Shown here: in pieces, positions 8,522 to 16,241 of the stretch
Layout: each line of letters opens with the position of its first letter
Position numbering within the stretch: position 1 is the stretch's first letter
Source: a virus
Reading direction: 5' to 3' (one strand)
Length of the DNA stretch: 51,686 nucleotides
Virus record (IMG/VR): IMGVR_UViG_3300025108_000075
Coordinates: 1-51,686 of that record
The notes under the pieces: model-generated
Databases searched by the model: none
Told to the model about the DNA's origin: nothing
The model's input: the letters and a program-made list of their open reading frames with translations, nothing else
Translations under genes and position numbers: made by a program

Positions 8522-9946
8522 TCAGTCGAGGCTGACGTTCAGGGTGACTTTGATTTGGTCACCAGCATTTTGAATCGCGTATGGACCATTCGTGAATCTT
8601 TCAGCGAAGAAGATTGCGCTGTAAAGAGTTAGTGAACCAGTGCCGTCTAGTGCCTTGGTTGTGGTGAAGGTGTCAGCATCGAGTACATCGAATACGGTGT
8701 ATGTGCTGGCAGTTGTGGTGCTGTTGCCAGTACCCTGGTCAATGTAGACTGCATCGCCTTTGACGAGACCGTGACCAGTTGCAGTTACCTTACTGAAGTC
8801 AAATTCAACTTCGTCATTGCTGTTAGACGGCTGAATGTTGTCAATCAGTGCGTTGTTTAGATAAACAGTGACTGCTCCTGGTGTCAAAACACCATCAACA
8901 TATACCTGATGATCGATACCAGTGATGATGGTATTAGCATCGATGCCGTTAGGAGCACCACCGATAACACCAGCAGTACCAGTCTGGGAGACTGACATAC
9001 CGACTGTTAGATCTTCACCGACTTCTGCTTGGAACGAACCGTTACCAGAAGCAGCAGCAGTAAGTGCCTTTGTCAGATAAACAGTGGTTCCTGCGATACC
9101 AGCAATTCTTGTGCCAGTAGCAACACCAGTACCAGTTAGTCTCTGACCAACTGCAAGACCTGCAGTAGAACCAACAGTTACAGAGAACTCACCAGAAGTA
9201 CCAGTGATTGTAGTGGTGTTAGCAATAGCAGCAAGATCGAAATAGTCATTGCCGATAGTACCACGGATACCAGTCTTGCTGATAGTTGTTCCAGCGGATG
9301 CAGTGCCTGCATCTAGAACACCGTGAATTGTGGTAGGCATGTTGTTAGCACGAACAAGCATGTAACCATAAACATCACCAGCAGCACCATCAAACGTGAA
9401 GGTTTGCTCTGGATAAGAAGCAGTCGTTCTGCCAGCACCGAAGTCTAGGTTTTGTCCAGTGAAGGTGCCCGTATTTTTGACACTCAATAGAAGAGTTAGA
9501 CCGTCGATATCGACAACATAAGCACCAGTACCAACGTCGCCGCCAGTTACGTAGTCGCCTTTTTTAATACCAGTATTTGAAGCAACGGTGACTGTGTACT
9601 CGTCTTGAGTACCAGCGCCAGCGACAGCAGCAACTGCAGCAGCTTGTAGGGTCTCAATTGTCCAACGAGTTCCGTTCAGCAGAATTCCATACTGGTTAGA
9701 ATAATCCTGATCAGTTCTATTATTTTCAACTTGATGATACCCTGTGGTGGGCGCAGAACCATAACCCAACGTATTGTTGTTGGTGTAGGGCTCGTAATAT
9801 CTTGTCTGGGAAGGCGTGTCGCTTTCCGCTGGAAATGTGTTGGTGCAAAACAACTTCAGAATTAAGTTTCTAGGAATCTCCTGATTGTAATTCAGTAGAT
9901 TACGTAGAGAATCAATTTCACCGTTGTCGGTTACTAGCAGTGCCAT
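8522..9946 (-). CDS. Virion structural protein (474 residues), probably abundant
   Basis: It starts at the ATG 9944-9946 with a good Shine-Dalgarno site (GGAGAG, 9953-9958). Residues 1-100 form a non-repetitive N-terminal segment (MALLVTDNGEID, QEIPRNLILKLFC) that I associate with cyanophage structural proteins. The middle holds about three copies of a beta-repeat of the type V.st.Gi..Gd.vtG..v..Gt.V..i.g.tv.Lt, seen in phage tail and surface proteins. The C-terminus (AGDQIKVTLNVSLD) is a compact beta strand. Two tandem TATAAATA promoters precede it and a strong terminator follows, so it looks like a separately and strongly transcribed gene, as expected for a high-copy tail or fibre component. 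Exact location in the virion is unknown. Confidence 0.85.
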   Translation of the reverse strand: MALLVTDNGEIDSLRNLLNYNQEIPRNLILKLFCTNTFPAESDTPSQTRYYEPYTNNNTLGYGSAPTTGYHQVENNRTDQDYSNQYGILLNGTRWTIETLQAAAVAAVAGAGTQDEYTVTVASNTGIKKGDYVTGGDVGTGAYVVDIDGLTLLLSVKNTGTFTGQNLDFGAGRTTASYPEQTFTFDGAAGDVYGYMLVRANNMPTTIHGVLDAGTASAGTTISKTGIRGTIGNDYFDLAAIANTTTITGTSGEFSVTVGSTAGLAVGQRLTGTGVATGTRIAGIAGTTVYLTKALTAAASGNGSFQAEVGEDLTVGMSVSQTGTAGVIGGAPNGIDANTIITGIDHQVYVDGVLTPGAVTVYLNNALIDNIQPSNSNDEVEFDFSKVTATGHGLVKGDAVYIDQGTGNSTTTASTYTVFDVLDADTFTTTKALDGTGSLTLYSAIFFAERFTNGPYAIQNAGDQIKVTLNVSLD

Positions 9947-9980
9947 GTAAACTCTCCGTGTTTATCTCTCGATTTATTGT

Positions 9981-10004
9981 TATTTATATCGTATACTATT
10001 TATA
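9981..10004 (-). promoter_or_regulatory. Tandem T4-type late promoters
   Basis: Two exact minus-strand TATAAATA boxes lie at 9997-10004 and 9981-9988. The first overlaps the stop codon of the upstream gene. Both point at the 474-residue structural gene, whose ATG is 35-50 bases downstream. Confidence 0.75.
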
Positions 10005-10719
10005 GTTTCAATTTCAATGAGACCATGCATCGCGAGATGTTGATCGAATAATTCACCTTAAATTGAAATATATCTCCTGCATTCACGGTAGTGTTCCAGG
10101 TAGACAGGCTGTCATCTTTGTTTTTTCTAGCCGTGCTACTATTTATGATTCCTAATGTAGGACGTTCAGTGCCGCAAATAGATTGAAAATTGGGGAAGTC
10201 AGAAAAACTACATTTTTCAATATCAACTTCAATGTTACCTTCGCTATCAGCAAGGATAGTCCAGGACTCAATAATTCCAGTGACATCAACTGTCATGGTT
10301 CCTTTAGGACCATTCCCCATAGGAAAGGAACCACTGTCTATGACATAATTAAGAGTTCTGGTTAGATCTGCTGTAGTAGCATATGCCACTCCAAAGAACT
10401 GTACACCTGCAGTTGGTGGTGTGCTGAAAACAATCTGATCGTTGGAAACAATGTAATCAACTCCAGGTGATAAAACAACATCACCTACAGAAATCATTAT
10501 CTGTTCTTCATTCAATGGAGTATACGCTTCTCCGTTGACGATTAGATTGAATGTATCTTTAGTTCCGTCAAATTGAGATGCCAGTGACTCAATCAAAAGA
10601 TTAGAGTTCTGTACCGACTTTGACGGGATCTGGTAGTTTACGTCAAGCTTATGCTGCGCTGGTAATTGCTTACCGACACGATATGCATTATTACCAACCC
10701 TGACGTTATACTGTGCCAT
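10000..10719 (-). CDS. Virion structural protein (239 residues), function unknown
   Basis: The ATG (10717-10719) overlaps the stop of the upstream gene by one base. Residues 45-110 carry a segment SQFDGTKDTFNL, followed by vnGe.y.P..e..i...gdvvl.pg.dY.v....i.f..pP. The same type of domain occurs in the 3026-residue baseplate protein (SFDGRTRIFDL, YLDGVLQQGSYEI). This suggests a shared beta-sandwich module that recurs in cyanophage baseplate and fibre proteins. Residues 110-239 show no recognised domain and contain two Cys (CSFSDF, SICGTERP). The gene is the last of a three-gene overlapping set (11208 to 10000). A fibre-attachment or baseplate-peripheral role is inferred from context only. Confidence 0.75.
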   Translation of the reverse strand: MAQYNVRVGNNAYRVGKQLPAQHKLDVNYQIPSKSVQNSNLLIESLASQFDGTKDTFNLIVNGEAYTPLNEEQIMISVGDVVLSPGVDYIVSNDQIVFSTPPTAGVQFFGVAYATTADLTRTLNYVIDSGSFPMGNGPKGTMTVDVTGIIESWTILADSEGNIEVDIEKCSFSDFPNFQSICGTERPTLGIINSSTARKNKDDSLSTWNTTVNAGDIFQFKVNYSINISRCMVSLKLKL

Positions 10720-11051
10720 CAGGAAACTCCAGGACTTACTTCTGCATTGCCCATAATCACTCTAGTTTTATAATCATTAGGATCAATTAGAATAATGTCA
10801 TAGACATATCTTCTTCGATCTAGTGCCAGAGTTTCAGTATCTGTTAATGTGAGAGCAATCTCTCCTGTAGTTCTGTTGACAAAATCTAGAGTAAAGGGAA
10901 CTGAAGTTGTTGCAGAATAACTTTTTTTCATGACAGCAGAACCAGTGTACCCTGACATGTTTAGCGGGGTGCCATCTTTATTAGTGATGAAAAAGGTGAC
11001 TGCAAAGTCCGCTCCTTTATCAATCAGTATGTTGACTGGTATCGCTGCCAT
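10719..11051 (-). CDS. Small baseplate/fibre-connector-like protein
   Basis: 110 residues. The sequence (DKGADFAVTFFITNKDGTPLNMSGYTGSA at about residues 11-39, split here by eye into strands) shows the pattern of an N-terminal beta-sandwich in which a polymer-like .G.pldltgyt.a.m.rks motif is followed by a TGEI.L.Lt..eT..L..rry.YDi.l motif. This layout is common in phage upper-baseplate or fibre-anchoring proteins (BppU N-terminal-like) and in cyanophage proteins next to fibres. It overlaps the next gene by one base and the preceding coiled-coil gene by 32 bases, indicating one polycistronic unit. The assignment to the BppU-like fold is an inference; the gene itself looks sound. Confidence 0.75.
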   Translation of the reverse strand: MAAIPVNILIDKGADFAVTFFITNKDGTPLNMSGYTGSAVMKKSYSATTSVPFTLDFVNRTTGEIALTLTDTETLALDRRRYVYDIILIDPNDYKTRVIMGNAEVSPGVS

Positions 11052-11208
11052 CTGTACCCTTTTCTAGTATGTTAAGTGCTTCTAACCCGCCTTCTAGTTT
11101 AGTGCGATATTCACGCAACTTGACAAGTTCTTCCTCACCTCGCCTAATTTTAAGATCGTAATCAGCAAACTGTTTTTCAAATTCAGCTCGCAATTGTGTA
11201 TTATCCAT
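11020..11208 (-). CDS. Small coiled-coil protein (62 residues)
   Basis: The ATG is at 11206-11208, preceded by a late-promoter-like CATAAATA box (11229-11236). Residues 1-45 are almost entirely helix-forming and charged (LRAEFEKQFADYDLK, EEELVKLREYRTKLE), with a heptad-like spacing of Leu, Phe and Ile, so a short coiled coil is likely. The C-terminal 15 residues are polar. It overlaps the start of the next gene by 32 bases. Its place at the head of a small late operon between the protease and a structural gene suggests a tail assembly or oligomerisation factor, but no family is recognised. Confidence 0.65.
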   Translation of the reverse strand: MDNTQLRAEFEKQFADYDLKIRRGEEELVKLREYRTKLEGGLEALNILEKGTDGSDTSQHTD

Positions 11209-11228
11209 AAAAATATAACAAGTATTTT

Positions 11229-11236
11229 TATTTATG
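11229..11236 (-). promoter_or_regulatory. T4-type late promoter (CATAAATA)
   Basis: Minus-strand CATAAATA, one base off the T4 late consensus. It overlaps the 3' end of the protease gene and lies 21 bases ahead of the ATG of the coiled-coil gene. Confidence 0.55.
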
Positions 11237-13835
11237 TCATATCAGGTAGGTCCATGCGATGACGACCTACAACACTATTCACTCTCGGATACATTCCGCC
11301 AGCAACTGGTCTTTTACTTGAGTGTTTGATTCGATGTTCAAATGGATGACTGTCTTGATCTTGTGGATCAAAGTATGCTCGTAGATGTGTAGTGCCTGTT
11401 AATTCTGTATACTTAAAACCTCCATTGGCACTATTGCCACTAGAAATAAAACAGTTTCCAAAAGAAATCTCGTTAGATAAAGATGCGCCACCTGCACTAG
11501 GTACATTTGACCAACTAAATCCAGTGCCACCAGATGCTATACCTCTACATTTATTTGATGCTTTTGATAATAGTAGTGATTTAGTTTGATTGGGGGTTGG
11601 CCAAGCATCGTTATACCAGAAGTATTCTTCCATGATACATGCTGCCTTTCCTACTACAGTTGGAGTAGCACAACTTGTACCAGAGAACATTCCCCACTTA
11701 TAAGTTCCATATGTGGAACTAGGATAAGAAGTCCATGTGTTAGCACCAAGACCTACAATATCAATCCCTGGTCCTCTATTTGTATATCCATCTAAACCAG
11801 GATATTCTTCAGAGTTGTAACCAGCAGCAACATCAATATTACTCTCTACACCATGTGGACCATATGACATAAATGGATACCATGTGGTGGTACTAGATGT
11901 GCTGTTGGAATTAGAACTAGCGTAAGAAATATTGATAACAGGGTAATTTGGACCAGCATCAACATCTAGACTCGTAGCAGTTTGACTATTCTCCTTATTA
12001 AAAGTTCCTCCATTATTACCAGCTGCATTGATACAAACAATGCCATTACTCCAAGCACTGTCTAATGCAGATTTTAAAGAACTGTAATCAAATTGCGATG
12101 GCATTACAACCATCCACGAATAATTTGTAGATGTTGGATCATACACTTTGAAAGGTATGATGTTCTCTTTTACAAATTCGGAATAATCTGATCCCCATCC
12201 ACCACCTGCAGATGTAGTAAACACGACATTACCTGCTTCAGCACCCTGACCAGTTACACTACCATCATTAATATTATTACCACCATCGGCATCTCTAATT
12301 AAGAATGGATGACCTGATGCATTGACATTGAAAGTCAAAACATCTCCATCTTTAATATTAATAGCTGGATTGTTTCCAGTAACCGATCCGTTTCTATCAG
12401 TGCCACTAAAAGCATATAGTCCACTTCCACCAAAAGATACACTAATGCTGTAGTTATTTGAAGTTCCATCACCAACACCAACAGTGATGGTATTCTTCAT
12501 ATTTGAATGATATTGACACTGATACCAATAAGGACTGTTTGCAGAGGTTGAACTACCTGGTCTAGTTACCGTTGTTCCATCTGCTTTATTAATTTGAGAT
12601 ACGCTGTCAATAGGAATTCCAACTTTTCTATCACGTAAGTATTGATATTCTGCAATTAGAATAGTTGGATTAGGAACACCTGTCTCTGGATTATTTGGTT
12701 TTGCATTATGCCAATCAATAACAGCTTGAATACACTCTGTAGGACTGTCACCAGTTACCAAATACATTGCATAAAGATTTGCTTTCTTTGCAAATCCACA
12801 AATAGTTCCACCAGCGGCACTCAATACACCCATGCCATGATCAGTTAATCCACTATTGCCACCGTCGTTAGTTGTAACTTGGTTATTAGCATCTGCTTCT
12901 AGATCAGGCCAATCCATCGGAATGAATCTAGATGATGTTCTAGTAGTCCAAGTAACAGTACCATTTTCAGCACCTGCATTATCTACGCTACCGTCAGTGA
13001 TGTTGCTACCACCATCAGCATCTCTAATTAAGAATGGATGACCAGAAGCAGTTACATTGAAGATTAAAACATCTCCTTCTTGGATAGAAATAGGTGGATT
13101 GCTACCATTGATAGCACCATTTCTATCATTACCAACTAAAGTATAGATTCCACTTCCACCAAAACTTACAGTGAAAGTGTAGGTATTTCTAGTTCCATCA
13201 GCAGGATTTACTGTGATGGTATTCTTCATATTTGAATGATACTGACACTGATACCAATATGGATCTACTCTTGCATGAGAGTCGTCTTCAGAAGATAACT
13301 TTTGAAAATCTGGATGTGTGTCATGTGTGCCTGTATTACTTGCCCAATTTCCACCACTACCAGATTCTAGAGTAACGATGTCAACATGCTTTCCAGTCCA
13401 TCTAGACTTATATGTGTATGCCCCTTCAGTAGAGAAACTATCATCATCTCTTCCTACAGTAAAAACCTCTCCACCACCGTCTAATGGTACAAGTTGATTA
13501 CTGTCATAAAGGAACTGTACAGGAGCGTTGTCTTCTCCATTACCAGTAGGAGATCTATAAGATGAACTTGTACTAGATGTATACCACTTCGTCATCTCCT
13601 CTACTGATGGAGCAACGGAAGCCTCAAAATCTTCTGGAATTTCTGTTGCCTGAACTACACTAGAATGTGAACGGAATGTTGTTACATAATCCTCTTCAAC
13701 ATTCATGACGATTAGATTGGGCATACTGCCCAGCATATTCCACCAATCCGCTTCCGTGTCGGCATCAAAACTATCTACGAATTCTTGCTTGTCAGTTTCT
13801 TCTACAAGAATTACATCCAATAATACCTTCGCCAT
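11232..13835 (-). CDS. Subtilisin-like (S8) serine protease with two inserted cupredoxin modules
   Basis: 867 residues. S8 signatures are visible in order: strand HVDIVTLESG (150-159), DHGMG with His333, oxyanion-type NAAGNN (Asn607), and GTSCATP with Ser721. The residue aligning with the catalytic Asp is Glu157 (ESG instead of DSG/DTG). Two modules of ~106 residues interrupt this fold at 193-298 and 436-541. Each begins YWYQCQYHSNM, the Cys-His-Met copper-ligand strand of amicyanin-type cupredoxins, and later has GHPF with the other His (His266, His509). Normal cupredoxins have the His first and the C..H..M strand last. No signal peptide is seen. It sits one base after the 215-residue fibre gene in the late cluster, so it is probably a virion component or maturation protease. 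Activity and copper binding are inferred. Confidence 0.85.
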   Translation of the reverse strand: MAKVLLDVILVEETDKQEFVDSFDADTEADWWNMLGSMPNLIVMNVEEDYVTTFRSHSSVVQATEIPEDFEASVAPSVEEMTKWYTSSTSSSYRSPTGNGEDNAPVQFLYDSNQLVPLDGGGEVFTVGRDDDSFSTEGAYTYKSRWTGKHVDIVTLESGSGGNWASNTGTHDTHPDFQKLSSEDDSHARVDPYWYQCQYHSNMKNTITVNPADGTRNTYTFTVSFGGSGIYTLVGNDRNGAINGSNPPISIQEGDVLIFNVTASGHPFLIRDADGGSNITDGSVDNAGAENGTVTWTTRTSSRFIPMDWPDLEADANNQVTTNDGGNSGLTDHGMGVLSAAGGTICGFAKKANLYAMYLVTGDSPTECIQAVIDWHNAKPNNPETGVPNPTILIAEYQYLRDRKVGIPIDSVSQINKADGTTVTRPGSSTSANSPYWYQCQYHSNMKNTITVGVGDGTSNNYSISVSFGGSGLYAFSGTDRNGSVTGNNPAINIKDGDVLTFNVNASGHPFLIRDADGGNNINDGSVTGQGAEAGNVVFTTSAGGGWGSDYSEFVKENIIPFKVYDPTSTNYSWMVVMPSQFDYSSLKSALDSAWSNGIVCINAAGNNGGTFNKENSQTATSLDVDAGPNYPVINISYASSNSNSTSSTTTWYPFMSYGPHGVESNIDVAAGYNSEEYPGLDGYTNRGPGIDIVGLGANTWTSYPSSTYGTYKWGMFSGTSCATPTVVGKAACIMEEYFWYNDAWPTPNQTKSLLLSKASNKCRGIASGGTGFSWSNVPSAGGASLSNEISFGNCFISSGNSANGGFKYTELTGTTHLRAYFDPQDQDSHPFEHRIKHSSKRPVAGGMYPRVNSVVGRHRMDLPDMT
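12213..12530 (-). repeat. Cupredoxin module 2 inside the protease (residues 436-541)
   Basis: Second copy of the inserted module, with Cys440, His443, Met446 first and His509 later. Its opening ~50 bases and the stretch coding GHPFLIRDADGG are nearly identical in nucleotide sequence to module 1. Confidence 0.8.
12942..13259 (-). repeat. Cupredoxin module 1 inside the protease (residues 193-298)
   Basis: First copy of the inserted module, with Cys197, His200, Met203 first and His266 later. It lies between the degenerate catalytic-Asp region and the catalytic-His region of the protease. Confidence 0.8.
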
Positions 13836-13836
13836 T

Positions 13837-14484
13837 TTATGCCTCTAGTTGTGTTACCGTTAGCTCTACGTTGATACCTTGTGTAGATCCACTTTTATTC
13901 ACAACTTTCAAATACACGTTTGTACTTGGAGTACCGTCATCATTATATCCGATAAATGCTGGAGTAAACAATACAGTTTCGGCAGATGATTGTGTAATCA
14001 CTTCTGCAATTACGCCACTACCAGGAGCAGGATCTTGGGTGATAACTCTACTAGCATCGGCAGTTCTAGTAGCAGAACTAACATACAAAGTTACCCATGC
14101 TGGTTGAGATACCTCAACTTTGTATAATGCATATCCTTTGTATGCAGTAATCGTAATATTTTCTGCTGTACCATCTGAATGAGAACCACTGGTGGAAGCA
14201 TTGAAAGTTTGTCTGCTTCCTAGACTAGTACCTCCTCCTCCGCCGCCACCACCGCCACCGCCAGCTGCGGTGATAACACCATTAGCATCAATGTTAACTG
14301 TAGAACCATCTACCTTAACACCGCCTAATACTGTGGTACTTGCTGTGGGTAATTGGAATGTATCCAGAGTTCCGCCACTGGATCTCCAACTGGTTCCATT
14401 CCAGATCCAGGTTAACCCACCATCGGTGTGTGTGAATGAACCGTCTGTGGGTTGTCCAGCGGTATCTGGGAATAAGATTGCCAT
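13837..14484 (-). CDS. Short tail-fibre protein with poly-Gly hinge
   Basis: 215 residues. Residues 1-38 (MAILFPDTAGQPTDG, TWIWNGTSWRSS) form a small N-terminal motif common in cyanophage fibres. Residues 44-74 hold one LPTAS...LGGVKV..g.tVniDanGvIt repeat, a fibre-shaft type. Residues 75-85 are eleven Gly in a row. Residues 105-215 form a beta-rich domain (YALYKVEVS, PGSGVIAEV, LTVTQLEA) that is clearly homologous to the C-terminus of the 1007-residue fibre. The shared end suggests a common receptor-binding or trimer-capping function. The Shine-Dalgarno site is GGAGAG, and an AATAAATA late-promoter-like box lies upstream at 14508-14515. The downstream protease starts one base after its stop. 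Confidence 0.8.
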   Translation of the reverse strand: MAILFPDTAGQPTDGSFTHTDGGLTWIWNGTSWRSSGGTLDTFQLPTASTTVLGGVKVDGSTVNIDANGVITAAGGGGGGGGGGGTSLGSRQTFNASTSGSHSDGTAENITITAYKGYALYKVEVSQPAWVTLYVSSATRTADASRVITQDPAPGSGVIAEVITQSSAETVLFTPAFIGYNDDGTPSTNVYLKVVNKSGSTQGINVELTVTQLEA

Positions 14485-14507
14485 TGCTTAAGATCTCTCC
14501 GTTTAGT

Positions 14508-14515
14508 TATTTATT
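14508..14515 (-). promoter_or_regulatory. T4-type late promoter-like box (AATAAATA)
   Basis: Minus-strand AATAAATA between the 474-residue fibre gene (stop at 14516) and the ATG at 14484; one mismatch to the late consensus. Confidence 0.5.
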
Positions 14516-15940
14516 TCAAATTTCAGTAACAAATAACTGACTTGTTTCCGCTACAGTTCTAGTACCAGAAACATTCAGTGTTAGAGATAATTGATAAGTG
14601 ACATTATCTCCAGTAGACAATCCATGCAAATCGATGAAGTCGAATGCAATTGGAATGATACCAGTTACAGATGGATCAGGACATTTGACTGTACAAATAT
14701 CAGTAGTAGTTGCTCCCACAACTCTTTGTAGAATGATAGTACCATTAGTATTATTAGATCCTGTTAAAGATCCTAACAGAACACTAATTCTAGTTTTAGT
14801 AAAGGTACTAACTTGAATAGTTACATTAAAGATACCGTTAGTATCTTCAAAGATAGGATCAGAGGGGGAGTCTGCAGATAGATTTCCTGTGTTATTTGCA
14901 AAAGCAGAATTAGGAGCACTAATCTTAAGTGGGGGAGATGCATCAACCCATGCGGCTGGATTAGCTCCATTATCGTAGTAAACTTTCAAGCGACCTGAAT
15001 CACTTTCCCACCACATGTCTCCACTGGTAGCTCCAGATGGGGGGCTGTCGCTTACTTCGACATTTGCTCCACCACCTTCACCCCAAACCAATTGTCCAGA
15101 ACCATCAGTTTGTAGAGATTGTCCTGCACTGCCATCAGACGTTACAAACTTAACAACACCATTTAGTCTACCAAGATTGTCAACAGTAAACGTAGAGTTG
15201 CCACCAGATTTTAGAGTTAGACCACCATTTGATGGTGAGTGGTTGATAATGACTTCGCCATCAGCATTTGCTCTGACACCATAGTCATTAGATAGAGAAG
15301 TATCAATAGTACCAACTCTAAAGTCTGCTGTAGCAATAATATTATTTCCAGTCAGAGACAGGTTTGTTGACCCTGTTTGTGATGTAAATGTATCAGATTT
15401 TACTGTACCGAAAGATGCAGTTTGTACCGATGTTGCACCTCTAGTTAGTACATTATCTAAAGTAGAAGTTTCTGTATAAGCTGTCAGATATCCTGCAGCA
15501 CTATGATCACCCCAACTGTATGCAGTGTCCCAGGAAGTATTATTATAGTTAAGAGGAGTTATAGTTTTAGTAGTCTGACCTAGAGTAAGAGTAATAGAAT
15601 CTTGAGGACCAAGATTAGTGACGTTCAGGTTGTTGACAAAGTTTTGATTTACTCTTGCATCAATAGCAGCATTTGATCTATCCTCTGTATAGTAAAGATT
15701 AGTACCTTCCAGAACAGCACTTGTGGAAAACTCATTAAATGCTAGATCAATCGTTAGTGATCCATTCGCATCATCATAAGTAACAGCCGTTCCAATACCA
15801 CCTTGTACTAGGGCAGCGACTCTATCATCTACCTTTTCATCAAAGTTGACATCAATATTATTAACATCAGAGGCAAGGGAGTTGATCTCTTGCCTCTGTT
15901 GATCAAGGGTATATGTAATTGGTACGTTTCTTAATGGCAT
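14516..15940 (-). CDS. Tail-fibre protein with shared N-terminal adaptor (474 residues)
   Basis: Residues 1-28 (MPLRNVPITYTLDQQRQEIN and on) match the first residues of the 1007-residue fibre (MTLRNVPKSHTLEQQRLEIN), so both probably dock on the same virion site. A WDTAY.WGDHSAAGYLT motif (about 138-155), well known in phage fibres, follows, together with trimer-type beta segments. A GGGANVEVSDSPPSGATSGD.W.. segment (about 293-312) is the recurrent fibre motif that ends in a WWESD-like strand. The C-terminal ~120 residues are beta-rich without a recognised domain and differ from the other fibres, which suggests a separate host-binding head. A GATAAATA late promoter precedes it at 15967-15974. 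Confidence 0.85.
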   Translation of the reverse strand: MPLRNVPITYTLDQQRQEINSLASDVNNIDVNFDEKVDDRVAALVQGGIGTAVTYDDANGSLTIDLAFNEFSTSAVLEGTNLYYTEDRSNAAIDARVNQNFVNNLNVTNLGPQDSITLTLGQTTKTITPLNYNNTSWDTAYSWGDHSAAGYLTAYTETSTLDNVLTRGATSVQTASFGTVKSDTFTSQTGSTNLSLTGNNIIATADFRVGTIDTSLSNDYGVRANADGEVIINHSPSNGGLTLKSGGNSTFTVDNLGRLNGVVKFVTSDGSAGQSLQTDGSGQLVWGEGGGANVEVSDSPPSGATSGDMWWESDSGRLKVYYDNGANPAAWVDASPPLKISAPNSAFANNTGNLSADSPSDPIFEDTNGIFNVTIQVSTFTKTRISVLLGSLTGSNNTNGTIILQRVVGATTTDICTVKCPDPSVTGIIPIAFDFIDLHGLSTGDNVTYQLSLTLNVSGTRTVAETSQLFVTEI

Positions 15941-15966
15941 GATACCAGACTATTCCTCTATTTTAG

Positions 15967-15974
15967 TATTTATC
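15967..15974 (-). promoter_or_regulatory. T4-type late promoter-like box (GATAAATA)
   Basis: Minus-strand GATAAATA directly after the stop of the 88-residue gene and 27 bases ahead of the fibre ATG at 15940. Confidence 0.55.
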
Positions 15975-16241
15975 TTACTTGTTATAATAACCACGAGGAT
16001 ACAGTAAACCCTCATGTGGTCTTCTACCTGTCAGGAAACCACCGTCAACAGAATGAGATCCACTAGCACCATCAGCCATGTCACTGATTAAATGATTTTG
16101 TGGGTTCGTTGATGTACTTTGAGATCTGGAAGTTCCTGTATGTACTGTAGGTATAAAATCAGTATTTGTATTTGCAACTGATTGTGTAGTTGAAAATCCA
16201 GATACTGCACTAGTTAAATTTGAAAAAGTAAAATCTGCCAT
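15975..16241 (-). CDS. Small virion-associated protein (88 residues)
   Basis: The ATG overlaps the stop of the 905-residue gene by one base, so the two are translationally coupled. The protein is rich in Ser, Thr and Asn through residue 60 and ends with a conserved-looking tail, GRRPHEGLLYPRGYYNK. I associate similar RRP...LYPRG..NK endings with small cyanophage structural proteins, but this is memory, not a search. There is no signal peptide, membrane segment or catalytic motif. The low-complexity body and the Arg/Tyr-rich end suggest a linker or tail-attached peptide working with the cupredoxin-bearing neighbour. Confidence 0.65.
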   Translation of the reverse strand: MADFTFSNLTSAVSGFSTTQSVANTNTDFIPTVHTGTSRSQSTSTNPQNHLISDMADGASGSHSVDGGFLTGRRPHEGLLYPRGYYNK

